DNA from: an uncultured Bacteroides sp.
GTDB lineage: Bacteria > Bacteroidota > Bacteroidia > Bacteroidales > UBA932
Assembly (NCBI GenBank): GCA_900543205.1
Contig: UQQM01000001.1
Location: 1 to 64,000 of the forward strand
Direction: 5' to 3'
DNA: 64,000 nucleotides
A model generated the notes under the pieces. It had not been told where the DNA came from and ran no database searches. It saw only the letters and a program-made list of their open reading frames with translations. Shown here in pieces: positions 44,474 to 53,535 of this stretch. A program made the translations under genes and the position numbers. Numbering within the stretch: position 1 is the first letter of the stretch; each line of letters opens with the position of its first letter.

Positions 44474-47446
44474 CTACAGGTCCACGCTGAGAATCAGATT
44501 CACGCTGTGGCGGGAGTTTTCGAAGCCGGCGGACCGGAGGGAGTCGAAGAGACTGCCGCCCTTGTAGTTCCAGGACAGGCCTATGCGGGTGTCGAAGGGG
44601 ATCCAGAGAAGGTTGCCGAGCCGGACGCTGAAATCGGCCCCGATGCTGTAGAGGCTGCCTGTGGAGATTCCGCCGGAATCGGAAGACGGCGCTGCCCAGT
44701 CGCCGGCAAGGCTCAGGTCGCCGTGGAGGGTGAGTTCGAAGTTCTTCACGTAGGCCACCGGACAGAGACCCGACCAGTCGAGCGGAAGCAGCGGCATGGC
44801 ATAGTCGGCTGTCAGCTTCAGCTTGTCGGGATATGCTGAAAGGGCGGTGCTGGAGCCCATGTCGAAGCCTCTGGGGGCCGTTACCGCGAAAGCCTCGCAA
44901 TAGCTGCCGGTGTCGAAACGCTTTTCATACATCGCGGTCAGCTTCAGCCCGTGGGTCTGCCAGATGCCGGGAACATAGCCGTAGAGGTAGGAGTAGAAGT
45001 TGGGGCAGAACAACGACAGGACTTCTGGTCTGCCGTTGAGGCCCAGTTCGGCTCCGAAGCCCCAGCGGGGGTAAATCCGCGATTCGGGCACGGCCTCGGT
45101 CAGATAGCCGCGCAGGGCGGCAGTGGCCCTGGAGAGGTAGTGCGGAAGGCCTTCGCTGTCGTAGTGGTGGTCGTTGGTCGCGGCGATGCTGACTTGAGGG
45201 ATGATTCCCGCGTTCCAGCCCCCGCGCGAGAATGAAAGGGGCACGTAGACGTTGAGGCTGGCTGTCAGCAGCGGAAGCGCGGATGCGGTGCTGCGGAGGG
45301 TGGGATTCCCGTTTTCATCCGGAAGTTCGCGGTAGCTCATGGCGGCCCTTTCGTTGAAATGCAGCTTCGCTTCGATTACCGGATACCACCCCGACCAGTT
45401 GAAGTTCAGATGTCCGCTGTGCCTCCATCCGCCCGAAGTGCCGTATGCCGCACGGTAGGCCGCCGAACCCCATGCGTCACCGAGGTCGTTCTGGAAGAAG
45501 ACGGTGGCTCCGAGTCCCGCTGAAGAACTGATGGACGAAAGGCTGAGGCTGCTCACGGCATCGTAGTCGACGTAGAGCGGAAGCCAGGAATGCACCCGTA
45601 TCAGATGTGCGAGCTTGGAATATGGCCGCGGCTCTGATATTTCGCAGCTGTCGGCCGACACGTCCTCAAGCTTCAGCGCTTCTCCGGCCGCCAGTTCTCC
45701 GACGAAAGGATATTCCGGCAGGCTGCCTGAATCCGCCGGACGGCATATCAGCGAATCCACGGGAGTGCCGCATATCACCCTGCCTTCGGGGAGCAGGGAT
45801 GTGTAGTATAATGTGCCGGCATCTGCGCTGAGGGTGAAGTCCGCGGCTCCGAAGCGGGTGGAGCTGAGCTGGCACAGGCTGCCGTCAGTGGGGTCGAACG
45901 CATAGAGTTCGTTGACGCCGCTGAGGTCGGAGGTGAACATGATTTTCCCGTCCAGCGCCCACGGCTGCTTGATTTTGACATGCTGCGGCCCGAGCACGCA
46001 CTTGAAGTCGGGAAGCCTCCATATTCCGTAGCCCCCTTCGGAGAGGGCTGTGGTGTAAAGCTCGTCCCCGTTCCATAAGGCTTCGAGAACCTGCAGGCCG
46101 TCAGGTGCCCGGAATACCTTGATACGTTCGCCGTCGAGGGCATCCAGCACCACGGTCGCGCTGCCTCCTCCGACAGGGTATTCGCTTACGGCTATGACAG
46201 CCTCCTTGTCGGCTGCGGCCGGATGGAAATAGCGTTGTCCCCGGCTCAGCATCCGCCGGCGTCCCGACAAATCCATGCTGACAAGATTCGAATATGAGCG
46301 CATCTCCCAGCGGGGGTCGGGGGAGTATTCGGTCCAGTACAGCCTGTCTGTGACCGCGCTATATTCCAGCCCGGTGCTGCTTGAGCTGAAGTTCCCGAGC
46401 ACGTCGATATCGCCTTCCTCACCTACGCTGACCAATTGGTCGGGGATTGTCATGCCGCTGCGGACGGCAATGATCCGGTCGTCGGCGAGCGTCAGTCCGT
46501 TGAGCTCGGTGTACCTCCTGCCGGCATCGGTCAGCTGCCGCGAAGGCATGAAGGGAGCTCTCCTCGCCTCGTCCGAAGCCCAGAATGCCGCAAGGCTGTC
46601 GCTGATTTCGGTAAAGGCGCCGTCCAGCCCTTTCCCGGAGAGCCCGCGAATGGTCTTGCCGAAGTTGTTGAAGGCGACACCGCCATGATCCGCTATGCGC
46701 CTGAAGTAGCGTGCGGTGAAGTCGGGGGCGTCGTAAAGGGCGCGCACACCGGCGGCGGTGATGTAGCCTATGCGGTAGTAGTCCGGGGTGAAGTGGCGCT
46801 GCGAACCGTATCTCCAGCGCCAGTAGTCGCGGAAGTCGCCGGCGGCGAAGCTCACGCGGAAATATTCGAGGAAATCCGCCGTCCTGCCGCGTCCTCCGGC
46901 GCTCAGTGCGGTTTCGGCCACCACGGCGTCGCCCTCGAAGAAAGCAGGCCCGCAGTAGATGGCCGCAAGCGCGCCCGAGGCAAGCTGGCCGCTGATGTAT
47001 CTCCACCCTCTGAACGGACCGGCCGCCGAATATTGCATCTGCGAGGCGTGGCGGGATTCGTGTATGGCGAGCTGGGTCTCCCAGGGAGTGGGGTCTGGGT
47101 CGTCCGGGTCGGGCATGGTCATTAGTTCGATGCGCCTGGGAGTCCATCCTACCATGCCGTTGGAGTATGCGGTGTGGGCATGGAGAACCACCGGCATCCG
47201 TCTGCTGAAGTTCTGGTTGGGGCTGAATCCGGCGCTGCCGCCCACCAGGAGCGCCGCCCTTTCGAGCTCGGCAGCGTAGACGCAGGCCAGGGAATCAAGC
47301 CCGTCGGGATAGATGAGCCTGTAGGTCGGAGTCTCGATATATTCCCATCTGACGGACGCCGGCTCGCTGCCGAGGGTGTAGAACTGGGCCGCCGCCGGAA
47401 AAGCCGTCAGCAGCGCGGTCGTCAACAACGTGAGCCTGAACTTCAT
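44474..47446 (-). CDS. Large outer-membrane protein: gluzincin-like protease domain, beta-propeller, C-terminal barrel
   Basis: I start at the ATG at 47446 (991 residues, signal peptide FRLTLLTTALLTAFPAAAQF), because the only good -7 box, TATTTTTG, covers the codons of the upstream Met positions. Domain order by eye: a peptidase-MA-like region with the zinc motif HESRH (His129, Glu130, His133) and a downstream FFEGDA (Glu171), the gluzincin HExxH...E pattern; a TolB-like propeller of repeated blades (about 300-560, e.g. GKIMFTSDLSGVNELYAFDP); and a barrel-like C-terminal third (RHSGHLNFNWSGWYPVIEAK to the final SVNLILSVDL). It is conserved in Bacteroidota as far as I recall but of unknown function. 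A surface protease is an inference. Confidence 0.75.
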   Translation of the reverse strand: MKFRLTLLTTALLTAFPAAAQFYTLGSEPASVRWEYIETPTYRLIYPDGLDSLACVYAAELERAALLVGGSAGFSPNQNFSRRMPVVLHAHTAYSNGMVGWTPRRIELMTMPDPDDPDPTPWETQLAIHESRHASQMQYSAAGPFRGWRYISGQLASGALAAIYCGPAFFEGDAVVAETALSAGGRGRTADFLEYFRVSFAAGDFRDYWRWRYGSQRHFTPDYYRIGYITAAGVRALYDAPDFTARYFRRIADHGGVAFNNFGKTIRGLSGKGLDGAFTEISDSLAAFWASDEARRAPFMPSRQLTDAGRRYTELNGLTLADDRIIAVRSGMTIPDQLVSVGEEGDIDVLGNFSSSSTGLEYSAVTDRLYWTEYSPDPRWEMRSYSNLVSMDLSGRRRMLSRGQRYFHPAAADKEAVIAVSEYPVGGGSATVVLDALDGERIKVFRAPDGLQVLEALWNGDELYTTALSEGGYGIWRLPDFKCVLGPQHVKIKQPWALDGKIMFTSDLSGVNELYAFDPTDGSLCQLSSTRFGAADFTLSADAGTLYYTSLLPEGRVICGTPVDSLICRPADSGSLPEYPFVGELAAGEALKLEDVSADSCEISEPRPYSKLAHLIRVHSWLPLYVDYDAVSSLSLSSISSSAGLGATVFFQNDLGDAWGSAAYRAAYGTSGGWRHSGHLNFNWSGWYPVIEAKLHFNERAAMSYRELPDENGNPTLRSTASALPLLTASLNVYVPLSFSRGGWNAGIIPQVSIAATNDHHYDSEGLPHYLSRATAALRGYLTEAVPESRIYPRWGFGAELGLNGRPEVLSLFCPNFYSYLYGYVPGIWQTHGLKLTAMYEKRFDTGSYCEAFAVTAPRGFDMGSSTALSAYPDKLKLTADYAMPLLPLDWSGLCPVAYVKNFELTLHGDLSLAGDWAAPSSDSGGISTGSLYSIGADFSVRLGNLLWIPFDTRIGLSWNYKGGSLFDSLRSAGFENSRHSVNLILSVDL

Positions 47447-47464
47447 GCCAGTCGATAATTTCAT

Positions 47465-47472
47465 CAAAAATA
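47465..47472 (-). promoter_or_regulatory. -7 box TATTTTTG of the large outer-membrane gene
   Basis: Minus-strand TATTTTTG lies 18 bases before the ATG at 47446 and overlaps upstream in-frame ATGs, which would be excluded from the transcript. This is the main reason for choosing the shorter start. Confidence 0.5.
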
Positions 47473-47514
47473 CCATATTTTTGGCTAACTTTACAAGTCA
47501 TTGCATTTAGTGGA

Positions 47515-48477
47515 ATGAAAAGAATTCTTGCAGTCATAGCCGTAGTTCTGCTATCTGTCGCTTGCGGCGGAACGAATGAGCGGACCGAGGTCAAAACCAG
47601 ACCGTTTCCTCTGCCCGAAGCTCCGGGCATGATCACCGACATGCTTGAAAGGCAGGAATATCTGACCGCACACTATTGGGATTCCTTCTTCGAAGGCGAC
47701 TGGCCGACGGATTCCGCATACGTGCTTGGTGTGCCGGACGAGGAGGTGGAGAAGAACATATCGGCGTTCATAATGCTGCTCGACAGCCTTCCCATGGACA
47801 CTGCCCGGGAGAATGTCGCCAGGCTTTTCTCCAAAATCGAAGGGAAACAGGCCGCCGACACTTCATCGCTGGTCTACCTGCGCATGACCGAACTCGTCTC
47901 GAAGTACCTCTATGACCCCAATTCGCCGCTGCGCAGCGAAGACTACTACCTGCCTTTCGTGGAAGGCATGGCGAAGTCGCGTTTCACCGACGACCTGCGC
48001 AGGGCCGGCTATGAGTTCGAGTTGTCGAAATGCCTGCTCAACCCTTACGGCTCCAAGGTTCCGGACTTCGGCTTCAGGGACCTCTCCGGGCGCAGCTCGA
48101 CCCTGTATGCCGTGGATGCTGACTATACCATGCTTTTCTTCAGCAACCCCGGCTGCAACTACTGCCGGAGCATAATAGACGAGATAGGCTCGAGACCGTA
48201 CGTAGACGACCTTATCGCCGACGGCTCGCTGGCGATAGTGAACATCTACATCGACGGGGAGGTGGACAAGTGGCGTGAATACGCGCCGATTTACCCGGAG
48301 AACTGGATAAACGCCTACGACTATGCGCAGGCGATAAACAATGAAGGGCTGTATTTCGTGCGGGCGATTCCTTCGATCTACCTTCTTGACGGCGAAAAGC
48401 GCGTTATATACAAGGACGCGCCGCTCGAGAAGGTGCTCGCGTTCTTCGACAATCTGACAGGATACAACAACTATTGA
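47515..48477 (+). CDS. DUF5106-type lipoprotein with thioredoxin-like domain
   Basis: The 320-residue protein has a lipoprotein signal (AVIAVVLLSVACGG, lipobox Cys at residue ~17), a helical N-terminal domain (ITDMLERQEYLTAHYWDSFF; the DUF5106-like part) and a C-terminal thioredoxin-like fold with MLFFSNPGCNYCRSIIDEIG, i.e. a CxxC active site near residues 220-223, then RAIPSIYLLDGEKRVIYKD with the cis-Pro region. It is probably a periplasmic, membrane-anchored redox or thiol-exchange protein. It is divergent from the large outer-membrane gene and followed by galM after three bases, so it may lead the galM-thyA-folA transcript. Confidence 0.85.
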   Translation: MKRILAVIAVVLLSVACGGTNERTEVKTRPFPLPEAPGMITDMLERQEYLTAHYWDSFFEGDWPTDSAYVLGVPDEEVEKNISAFIMLLDSLPMDTARENVARLFSKIEGKQAADTSSLVYLRMTELVSKYLYDPNSPLRSEDYYLPFVEGMAKSRFTDDLRRAGYEFELSKCLLNPYGSKVPDFGFRDLSGRSSTLYAVDADYTMLFFSNPGCNYCRSIIDEIGSRPYVDDLIADGSLAIVNIYIDGEVDKWREYAPIYPENWINAYDYAQAINNEGLYFVRAIPSIYLLDGEKRVIYKDAPLEKVLAFFDNLTGYNNY

Positions 48478-48480
48478 GAT

Positions 48481-49536
48481 ATGTCCATTAGCAGAAAACT
48501 CTGGGGCAGGACCGAAGACGGCAGGCCCATCTACAAGTACACGATGACCAATTCTTCCGGAGCTTCCGTAAGCGTAGGCAGCGTCGGGGCGGCCATCGTG
48601 TCCGTGAACGTACCTGACAGGAGCGGCAGGCTGGCTGACGTGGTGCTGGGCTACGGCAAGGCGGAAAGCTATTTTGCGGACAAGCCCTGCGCCGGAAAAT
48701 GCCCCGGACGCTATGCGAACAGAATCGCCCGTGGAAGGTTCAGCCTCGACGGAAAGGAATACGAGCTGCCTGTGAACAACGGTCCGAACCACCTGCATGG
48801 CGGCCCTCAGGGCTTCCAGAACCAGGTCTGGGAATCGCGCAAACACAAGGGAGGGGTGGAATTCAAGTATGTGGCGGCCGACGGGGAGATGGGCTATCCC
48901 GGAAACCTGGTGGTGGTCGCGCGCTACGAGTGGAGCGAGGAGAACGAGCTGCGGCTGACCTTCTCCGCGAAGACCGATGCTCCGACAGTGCTCAACCTTA
49001 CCAACCACTGCTATTTCAACCTCGACGGCGGAGGCAGCGTGCTGCGCCACTATCTCAGGCTCAACGCCTCGGAATATCTGCCGACCGATTCCACGCTGGT
49101 GCCGCTCGGAGAGAGCGAGCCGGTCGCCGGAACGCCCATGGACTTCCTGACCCCTAAGACCATAGGTCGCGACATAAAGAAGGATTTCCCGGCACTCAGG
49201 TACGGAAACGGCTATGATGCATGCTGGGTGATTGACGGATACATGCCTGGACAGCTCCAGGAGGCGGCCGAGCTCTGGTCGAAGCGGAGCGGAAGGACGC
49301 TCAAGGTCTATACGACCCAGCCCGGAATACAGGTATACTCCGGCAACAAGATAGACGGATGCCCCGCCGGCAAGCGCGGAAGGATATATCACGACCGCTG
49401 CGCCGTCGCCCTCGAATGCCAGCATTTCCCCGACAGCCCGAACCGTCCGGAATACCCGAGCACGGTGCTGCGTCCCGGAAAGACTTTCCATGAAGCCATC
49501 ATCTTCGCCTTCGGCGTAAAGGACAGCCGGGCATGA
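48481..49536 (+). CDS. galM: Aldose 1-epimerase (mutarotase)
   Basis: The 351-residue enzyme interconverts alpha and beta anomers of galactose and other hexoses. Family features: [20 protein letters not shown] with the conserved His pair near residue 100, [17 protein letters not shown] with the catalytic His near 180, and the C-terminal [20 protein letters not shown] with the catalytic Glu near residue 305. No signal peptide is seen, so it is cytoplasmic. It overlaps thyA by four bases (ATGA). It would supply alpha-galactose to galK (39026-40183) although the two genes are not adjacent. Confidence 0.95.
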   Translation: MSISRKLWGRTEDGRPIYKYTMTNSSGASVSVGSVGAAIVSVNVPDRSGRLADVVLGYGKAESYFADKPCAGKCPGRYANRIARGRFSLDGKEYELPVNNGPNHLHGGPQGFQNQVWESRKHKGGVEFKYVAADGEMGYPGNLVVVARYEWSEENELRLTFSAKTDAPTVLNLTNHCYFNLDGGGSVLRHYLRLNASEYLPTDSTLVPLGESEPVAGTPMDFLTPKTIGRDIKKDFPALRYGNGYDACWVIDGYMPGQLQEAAELWSKRSGRTLKVYTTQPGIQVYSGNKIDGCPAGKRGRIYHDRCAVALECQHFPDSPNRPEYPSTVLRPGKTFHEAIIFAFGVKDSRA

Positions 49537-50327
49537 AGCAGTATCTGGACCTTCTGCGGGAAATAATGGACTGCGGCACGGTCGGGCATGACCGGACCGG
49601 TGTCGGCACGAAAAGCATTTTCGGGCACCAGATGCGCTTCGACCTGGAGGACGGCTTCCCTCTGCTGACCACCAAGAAGGTGCATCTGAAGTCGATAATC
49701 TACGAGCTTCTGTGGTTCATAAGCGGCAATACCAACGTGCGCTGGCTGCAGGAGCACAATGTCACCATCTGGGACGAATGGGCAGATGCGAACGGCGACC
49801 TCGGTCCCGTCTACGGACATCAGTGGCGCAGCTGGCCCGCACCCGACGGGCGCACGATTGACCAGCTTTCGCAGGTGATAGACCTTGTCCGCAACAACCC
49901 TGATTCGCGCAGGATGATAGTCACCGCCTGGAATCCCGGCGAGGTTGACAGGATGGCCCTGCCTCCCTGCCACTGCCTGTTCCAGTTCTATGTGGCTGAC
50001 GGGAGATTGTCCTGCCAGCTCTACCAGCGCAGCGCCGACACCTTTCTCGGAGTGCCGTTCAACATCGCCTCCTACGCCCTGCTGACCATGATGATTGCAC
50101 AGACCTGCGGCCTGAAGCCGGGTGAGTTCATTCATACGACGGGTGATACCCACATCTACCTCAACCATTTCGACCAGGTCCGCGAGCAGCTTTCCAGGGA
50201 ACCCAGACCGTTGCCCAGGATGGTCCTGAATCCCGATGTGAAAAGCGTGTTCGATTTCAGGTATGAGGATTTCAGGCTGGAGGGCTACGACCCCTGGCCG
50301 GCCATCAAAGCACCTGTAGCGGTATGA
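49533..50327 (+). CDS. thyA: Thymidylate synthase
   Basis: The 264-residue enzyme makes dTMP from dUMP using methylene-tetrahydrofolate. Length equals that of E. coli ThyA. Motifs: [19 protein letters not shown] near residue 22, the catalytic Cys in [12 protein letters not shown] near 146, the dUMP-binding [20 protein letters not shown] and [20 protein letters not shown]. It overlaps folA at its 3' end by four bases, so the dihydrofolate it makes is recycled by its cotranslated partner, a well-known pairing. It also overlaps galM upstream. Confidence 0.98.
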   Translation: MKQYLDLLREIMDCGTVGHDRTGVGTKSIFGHQMRFDLEDGFPLLTTKKVHLKSIIYELLWFISGNTNVRWLQEHNVTIWDEWADANGDLGPVYGHQWRSWPAPDGRTIDQLSQVIDLVRNNPDSRRMIVTAWNPGEVDRMALPPCHCLFQFYVADGRLSCQLYQRSADTFLGVPFNIASYALLTMMIAQTCGLKPGEFIHTTGDTHIYLNHFDQVREQLSREPRPLPRMVLNPDVKSVFDFRYEDFRLEGYDPWPAIKAPVAV

Positions 50328-50854
50328 CGGTTTGCATGATAGCGGCTGTTGCCGACAACGGGGCCATCGGGGTGCGCGGAGAGATGCCGTGGCATATCGG
50401 CGAAGACCTGAAGTATTTCAAGCGCGTGACCATGGGCTGTCCCGTAATCATGGGCAGGGCGACCTTCGAATCGCTCGGGCGGCCGCTTCCGGGACGCACG
50501 AACATAGTCCTGAGCCACAGCCGGAAGGATTTTCCGGAAGGGGTCGTGCGCGTGCAGACGCCCGGGGAGGCGCTGCATGAAGCGGAGAAGGTTCTGACTG
50601 CCGGCGGAGACGGCTGCGCGGCGGAGCAGGAAGGGAAATGTTTCGTGATTGGCGGTGGAAAGGTGTACTCGCAGATGATAGAGAAGGCCGACAGGCTCTA
50701 TCTTACACGCGTGCATGTCACGGTTGAGGACGCCGATGCGTTCTTCCCTCCGGTGGACATGGCGGTATGGCTGGAGGAGTCCTGCTCGGAGACCCTGACA
50801 GACTGCAAGAGCGGCATACGCTTCGAATTCGCGGTCTATAAGAGGAGAAGATAG
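50324..50854 (+). CDS. folA: Dihydrofolate reductase
   Basis: The 176-residue NADPH-dependent enzyme regenerates tetrahydrofolate. Motifs are the N-terminal [20 protein letters not shown], the substrate/NADPH region [20 protein letters not shown], the [15 protein letters not shown] loop and [20 protein letters not shown] near 110-130. A short Gly/Ala-rich insert ([17 protein letters not shown]) near residues 88-105 makes it slightly longer than typical chromosomal enzymes. Four-base overlap with thyA. The convergent mutS ends 17 bases beyond with no evident terminator. Confidence 0.96.
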   Translation: MTVCMIAAVADNGAIGVRGEMPWHIGEDLKYFKRVTMGCPVIMGRATFESLGRPLPGRTNIVLSHSRKDFPEGVVRVQTPGEALHEAEKVLTAGGDGCAAEQEGKCFVIGGGKVYSQMIEKADRLYLTRVHVTVEDADAFFPPVDMAVWLEESCSETLTDCKSGIRFEFAVYKRRR

Positions 50855-50871
50855 CTCTCGGCTCCGGCCTG

Positions 50872-53466
50872 CTACAGCCCGACTTCCTGCTTCATCTTGC
50901 GGAGCAGGTCGAAAGCCTGCAGAGGGGTCATGTTGTTGAGGTCTGCGTCCTCGAGTTCGCGTCGGATTGACGAGAGCGTGGGGTCGTCCAGCTGGAACAG
51001 GGAGAGCTGGAGGCTTCCGTCTTCATCCACGTCCATGCTGCCCATGTGTTTCTCCCGCGTCTCCAGCTCGCGCAGGGTGCGTTCCGCCGAGTCGATGACC
51101 TCACGGGGCATTCCGGCGAGCCTGGCCACATGGATTCCGAAGCTGTGGGCTACACCGCCGGGTTCCAGCTTGCGCAGGAAAATCACGTTCCTGCCCTCTT
51201 CCTTTACGGCTATATGGTAGTTCCTGACCCTCGGATACTGCTTCTCGAGGTCGTTTAGCTCGTGGTAGTGGGTGGCGAACAGGGTCTTTGCCCCTTTTCC
51301 GTAGGTGTGGATATATTCTACGAGCGCACGGGCGATGGACATTCCGTCGTAGGTCGAGGTTCCGCGGCCTATCTCATCGAGCAGCACGAGCGAACGCGCC
51401 GAGAGGTTGTGCATAATCATAGAGGTCTCCAGCATCTCGACCATGAAGGTGGATTCGCCGCGCGAGATGTTGTCGGTCGCGCCGACGCGCGTGAATATCT
51501 TGTCGAACCAGCCTATCCTGGCGCTTGCCGCCGGCACGAAGGAGCCGCACTGGGCCATCAGCACAATCAGGGCGGTCTGCCGCAGCAGCGCCGACTTTCC
51601 CGCCATGTTGGGTCCGGTCAGGATGATTATCTGGTCGGCCCGGCTGTCCATGCTGATGTCGTTGGGTACATATTCTTCGCCAGGCGACATCAGGGTCTCG
51701 ATTACAGGGTGCCTGCCCGCCTTGATTTCAAGTGCCGTTGACTTGTCCATCACAGGCCGGCAGTAGCCCCTGTCGGAAGCCTGTTGCGCGAAACTCTGGA
51801 GCACATCGAGCCGGGCTATGATGCTGCAGTTCTCCTGTATGTCGCGTATGGAGCGCTGAACTTCGCCTATCAGCTCGGCATAGAGTCGGCTCTCGGTCTC
51901 GTAGATTGTGGCTTCGGCGTTCAGAATCTTCTCCTCGTATTCCTTCATCTCCGGAGTGATGTAGCGTTCGGCGTTCACGAGGGTCTGCTTGCGTATCCAT
52001 TCTGGCGGAACCTTGTCGCGGGAGCTGTTGCGCACTTCTATGTAGTAGCCGAAGACGTTGTTGTAGCTGATTTTGAGCGTGCTGATGCCCGTTCTCTCAA
52101 TCTCCCTCTGCTGCATCTGGAGCAGGTATTCCTTGCCGCCCCGGGATATTTCCCTGAGTTCGTCAAGCTCCCTGCTGATTCCGGAGGCTATCACGTCCCC
52201 CTTGCCGATCTGCGCCGCCGGATTCTCGGCAAGCGTACCGGTGATGCGGCGGAAGATGCCATCGGTGTTGCGCATCCCGGTTCCGAGCCTGTCGAGTGCT
52301 TCTACCCCGCTGTCGCTGCAGATTTGCCTGATGGGGTCCATGCGGCTCAGTGACCGTCCGAGCTGGAGCATCTCGCGCGGGAAGATCTTCCCCGTGGCCA
52401 CGCGCGAAATGGTGCGTTCCAGGTCTCCGGTGCCGCTGATATGCAGCTGTAGCTCCGAGAGCCTTTCCGTCTGCTCCAGGAAGTGCTGCACCACATCGTA
52501 GCGGCGGTCAAGCTCCTTTATGTCCATGATGGGCATCGAGAGCCACTGACGCAGCAGGCGCGAGCCCATCGGCGAACAGCAGCGGTCGATGGTGTCCACG
52601 AGCGAGACTCCGTCCCTGCCGGTCGCGCTCTGGAAGATTTCCAGGTTGCGTACCGTAAACTGGTCCATCCACACGAATTTCTCCTCGTCTATTCTGGAGA
52701 TGGAGCAGATGTTCCTGAGACCCGAGTGCTGCGTCTGTTCCAGATATGCGAGCAGCGCGCCTGCCGAGCATATTGCCAGCGGGAAACGTTCTACGGCGAA
52801 ACCCTTCAGGCTCTTTACCTGAAGCTGGCTGCACAGCTTTTCCACAGCCGAATCGTAGACGAAGGCCCATTCGTCCAGCGAAGTGATATAATAATCTCCG
52901 AACTTCTCCTTCACCGTCCCGGCTATGTCCCTCTGGACTACGAGTTCCTTCGGGCCGAGCGATGACAGCAGGGTGGAAATGTATTCCGTGGAGCCCTGGG
53001 CCACCTGGAAGGTGCCGGTGGAGACGTCGAGAAACGCCGCTCCGCATTGTCTGCCTTCGAAGTTCAGTCCGGCGAGGTAGTTGTGCTCCTTCTGGTCAAG
53101 CATGTTCTCACCGAAGGCTATGCCGGGTGTCAGGATTTCCGTGACCCCTCTCTTGACGAGTTTGGTCTTGACCAGCGCCGGATCCTCGAGCTGGTCGCAG
53201 ATGGCCACCTTGTATCCTGCCCTGACGAGTTTTTGGAGATAGGTCTCTATGGCGTGGTGGGGGAATCCTGCCATTTCGACGCTTCCCTTGTCACCGTTGG
53301 ACCTCTTGGTGAGGACTATGCCCAGTGTCTTGCTGGCCAGGACGGCATCGTCCGAATAGGTTTCGTAGAAGTCTCCCACCCTGTAGAGCAGGATAGCTTC
53401 GGGATGCTGTGCCTTTATGCTGAAATACTGCTTGAGCAGCGGAGTGTCTTCTGCGCGTTTTGCCAT
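50872..53466 (-). CDS. mutS: DNA mismatch repair protein MutS
   Basis: The 864-residue protein recognises mismatches and recruits MutL. It has the mismatch-contacting Phe-x-Glu in VGDFYETYSDD (Phe33, Glu35), the connector and lever domains, the clamp, and the C-terminal ABC-type ATPase with Walker A TGPNMAGKSALLRQ near residue 615, STFMVEMLETSMIMHNLS and Walker B SLVLLDEIGRGTSTYDG near 695. The C-terminal tail (DDPTLSSIRRELEDADLNNM, PLQAFDLLRKMKQEVGL) is typical of MutS1. A TAAATTTG promoter box lies just upstream. Confidence 0.98.
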   Translation of the reverse strand: MAKRAEDTPLLKQYFSIKAQHPEAILLYRVGDFYETYSDDAVLASKTLGIVLTKRSNGDKGSVEMAGFPHHAIETYLQKLVRAGYKVAICDQLEDPALVKTKLVKRGVTEILTPGIAFGENMLDQKEHNYLAGLNFEGRQCGAAFLDVSTGTFQVAQGSTEYISTLLSSLGPKELVVQRDIAGTVKEKFGDYYITSLDEWAFVYDSAVEKLCSQLQVKSLKGFAVERFPLAICSAGALLAYLEQTQHSGLRNICSISRIDEEKFVWMDQFTVRNLEIFQSATGRDGVSLVDTIDRCCSPMGSRLLRQWLSMPIMDIKELDRRYDVVQHFLEQTERLSELQLHISGTGDLERTISRVATGKIFPREMLQLGRSLSRMDPIRQICSDSGVEALDRLGTGMRNTDGIFRRITGTLAENPAAQIGKGDVIASGISRELDELREISRGGKEYLLQMQQREIERTGISTLKISYNNVFGYYIEVRNSSRDKVPPEWIRKQTLVNAERYITPEMKEYEEKILNAEATIYETESRLYAELIGEVQRSIRDIQENCSIIARLDVLQSFAQQASDRGYCRPVMDKSTALEIKAGRHPVIETLMSPGEEYVPNDISMDSRADQIIILTGPNMAGKSALLRQTALIVLMAQCGSFVPAASARIGWFDKIFTRVGATDNISRGESTFMVEMLETSMIMHNLSARSLVLLDEIGRGTSTYDGMSIARALVEYIHTYGKGAKTLFATHYHELNDLEKQYPRVRNYHIAVKEEGRNVIFLRKLEPGGVAHSFGIHVARLAGMPREVIDSAERTLRELETREKHMGSMDVDEDGSLQLSLFQLDDPTLSSIRRELEDADLNNMTPLQAFDLLRKMKQEVGL

Positions 53467-53473
53467 GGTCCTG

Positions 53474-53481
53474 CAAATTTA
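53474..53481 (-). promoter_or_regulatory. -7 box TAAATTTG of mutS
   Basis: Minus-strand TAAATTTG ends eight bases before the mutS ATG, implying a very short leader. Confidence 0.55.
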
Positions 53482-53519
53482 CAATTTTGCCGAACCTTGC
53501 GGAAATAAATTTTATGAGG

Positions 53520-53527
53520 TATTTTTG
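53520..53527 (+). promoter_or_regulatory. -7 box TATTTTTG of the glycosyltransferase gene
   Basis: TATTTTTG ends nine bases before the ATG at 53536, implying a very short leader. Confidence 0.5.
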
Positions 53528-53535
53528 AAAACTGT

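Noticed and set aside
47863..49491. 542-residue open frame opposite the DUF5106 lipoprotein and galM genes
   Set aside because: It spans two real genes in antisense and has no recognisable domain.
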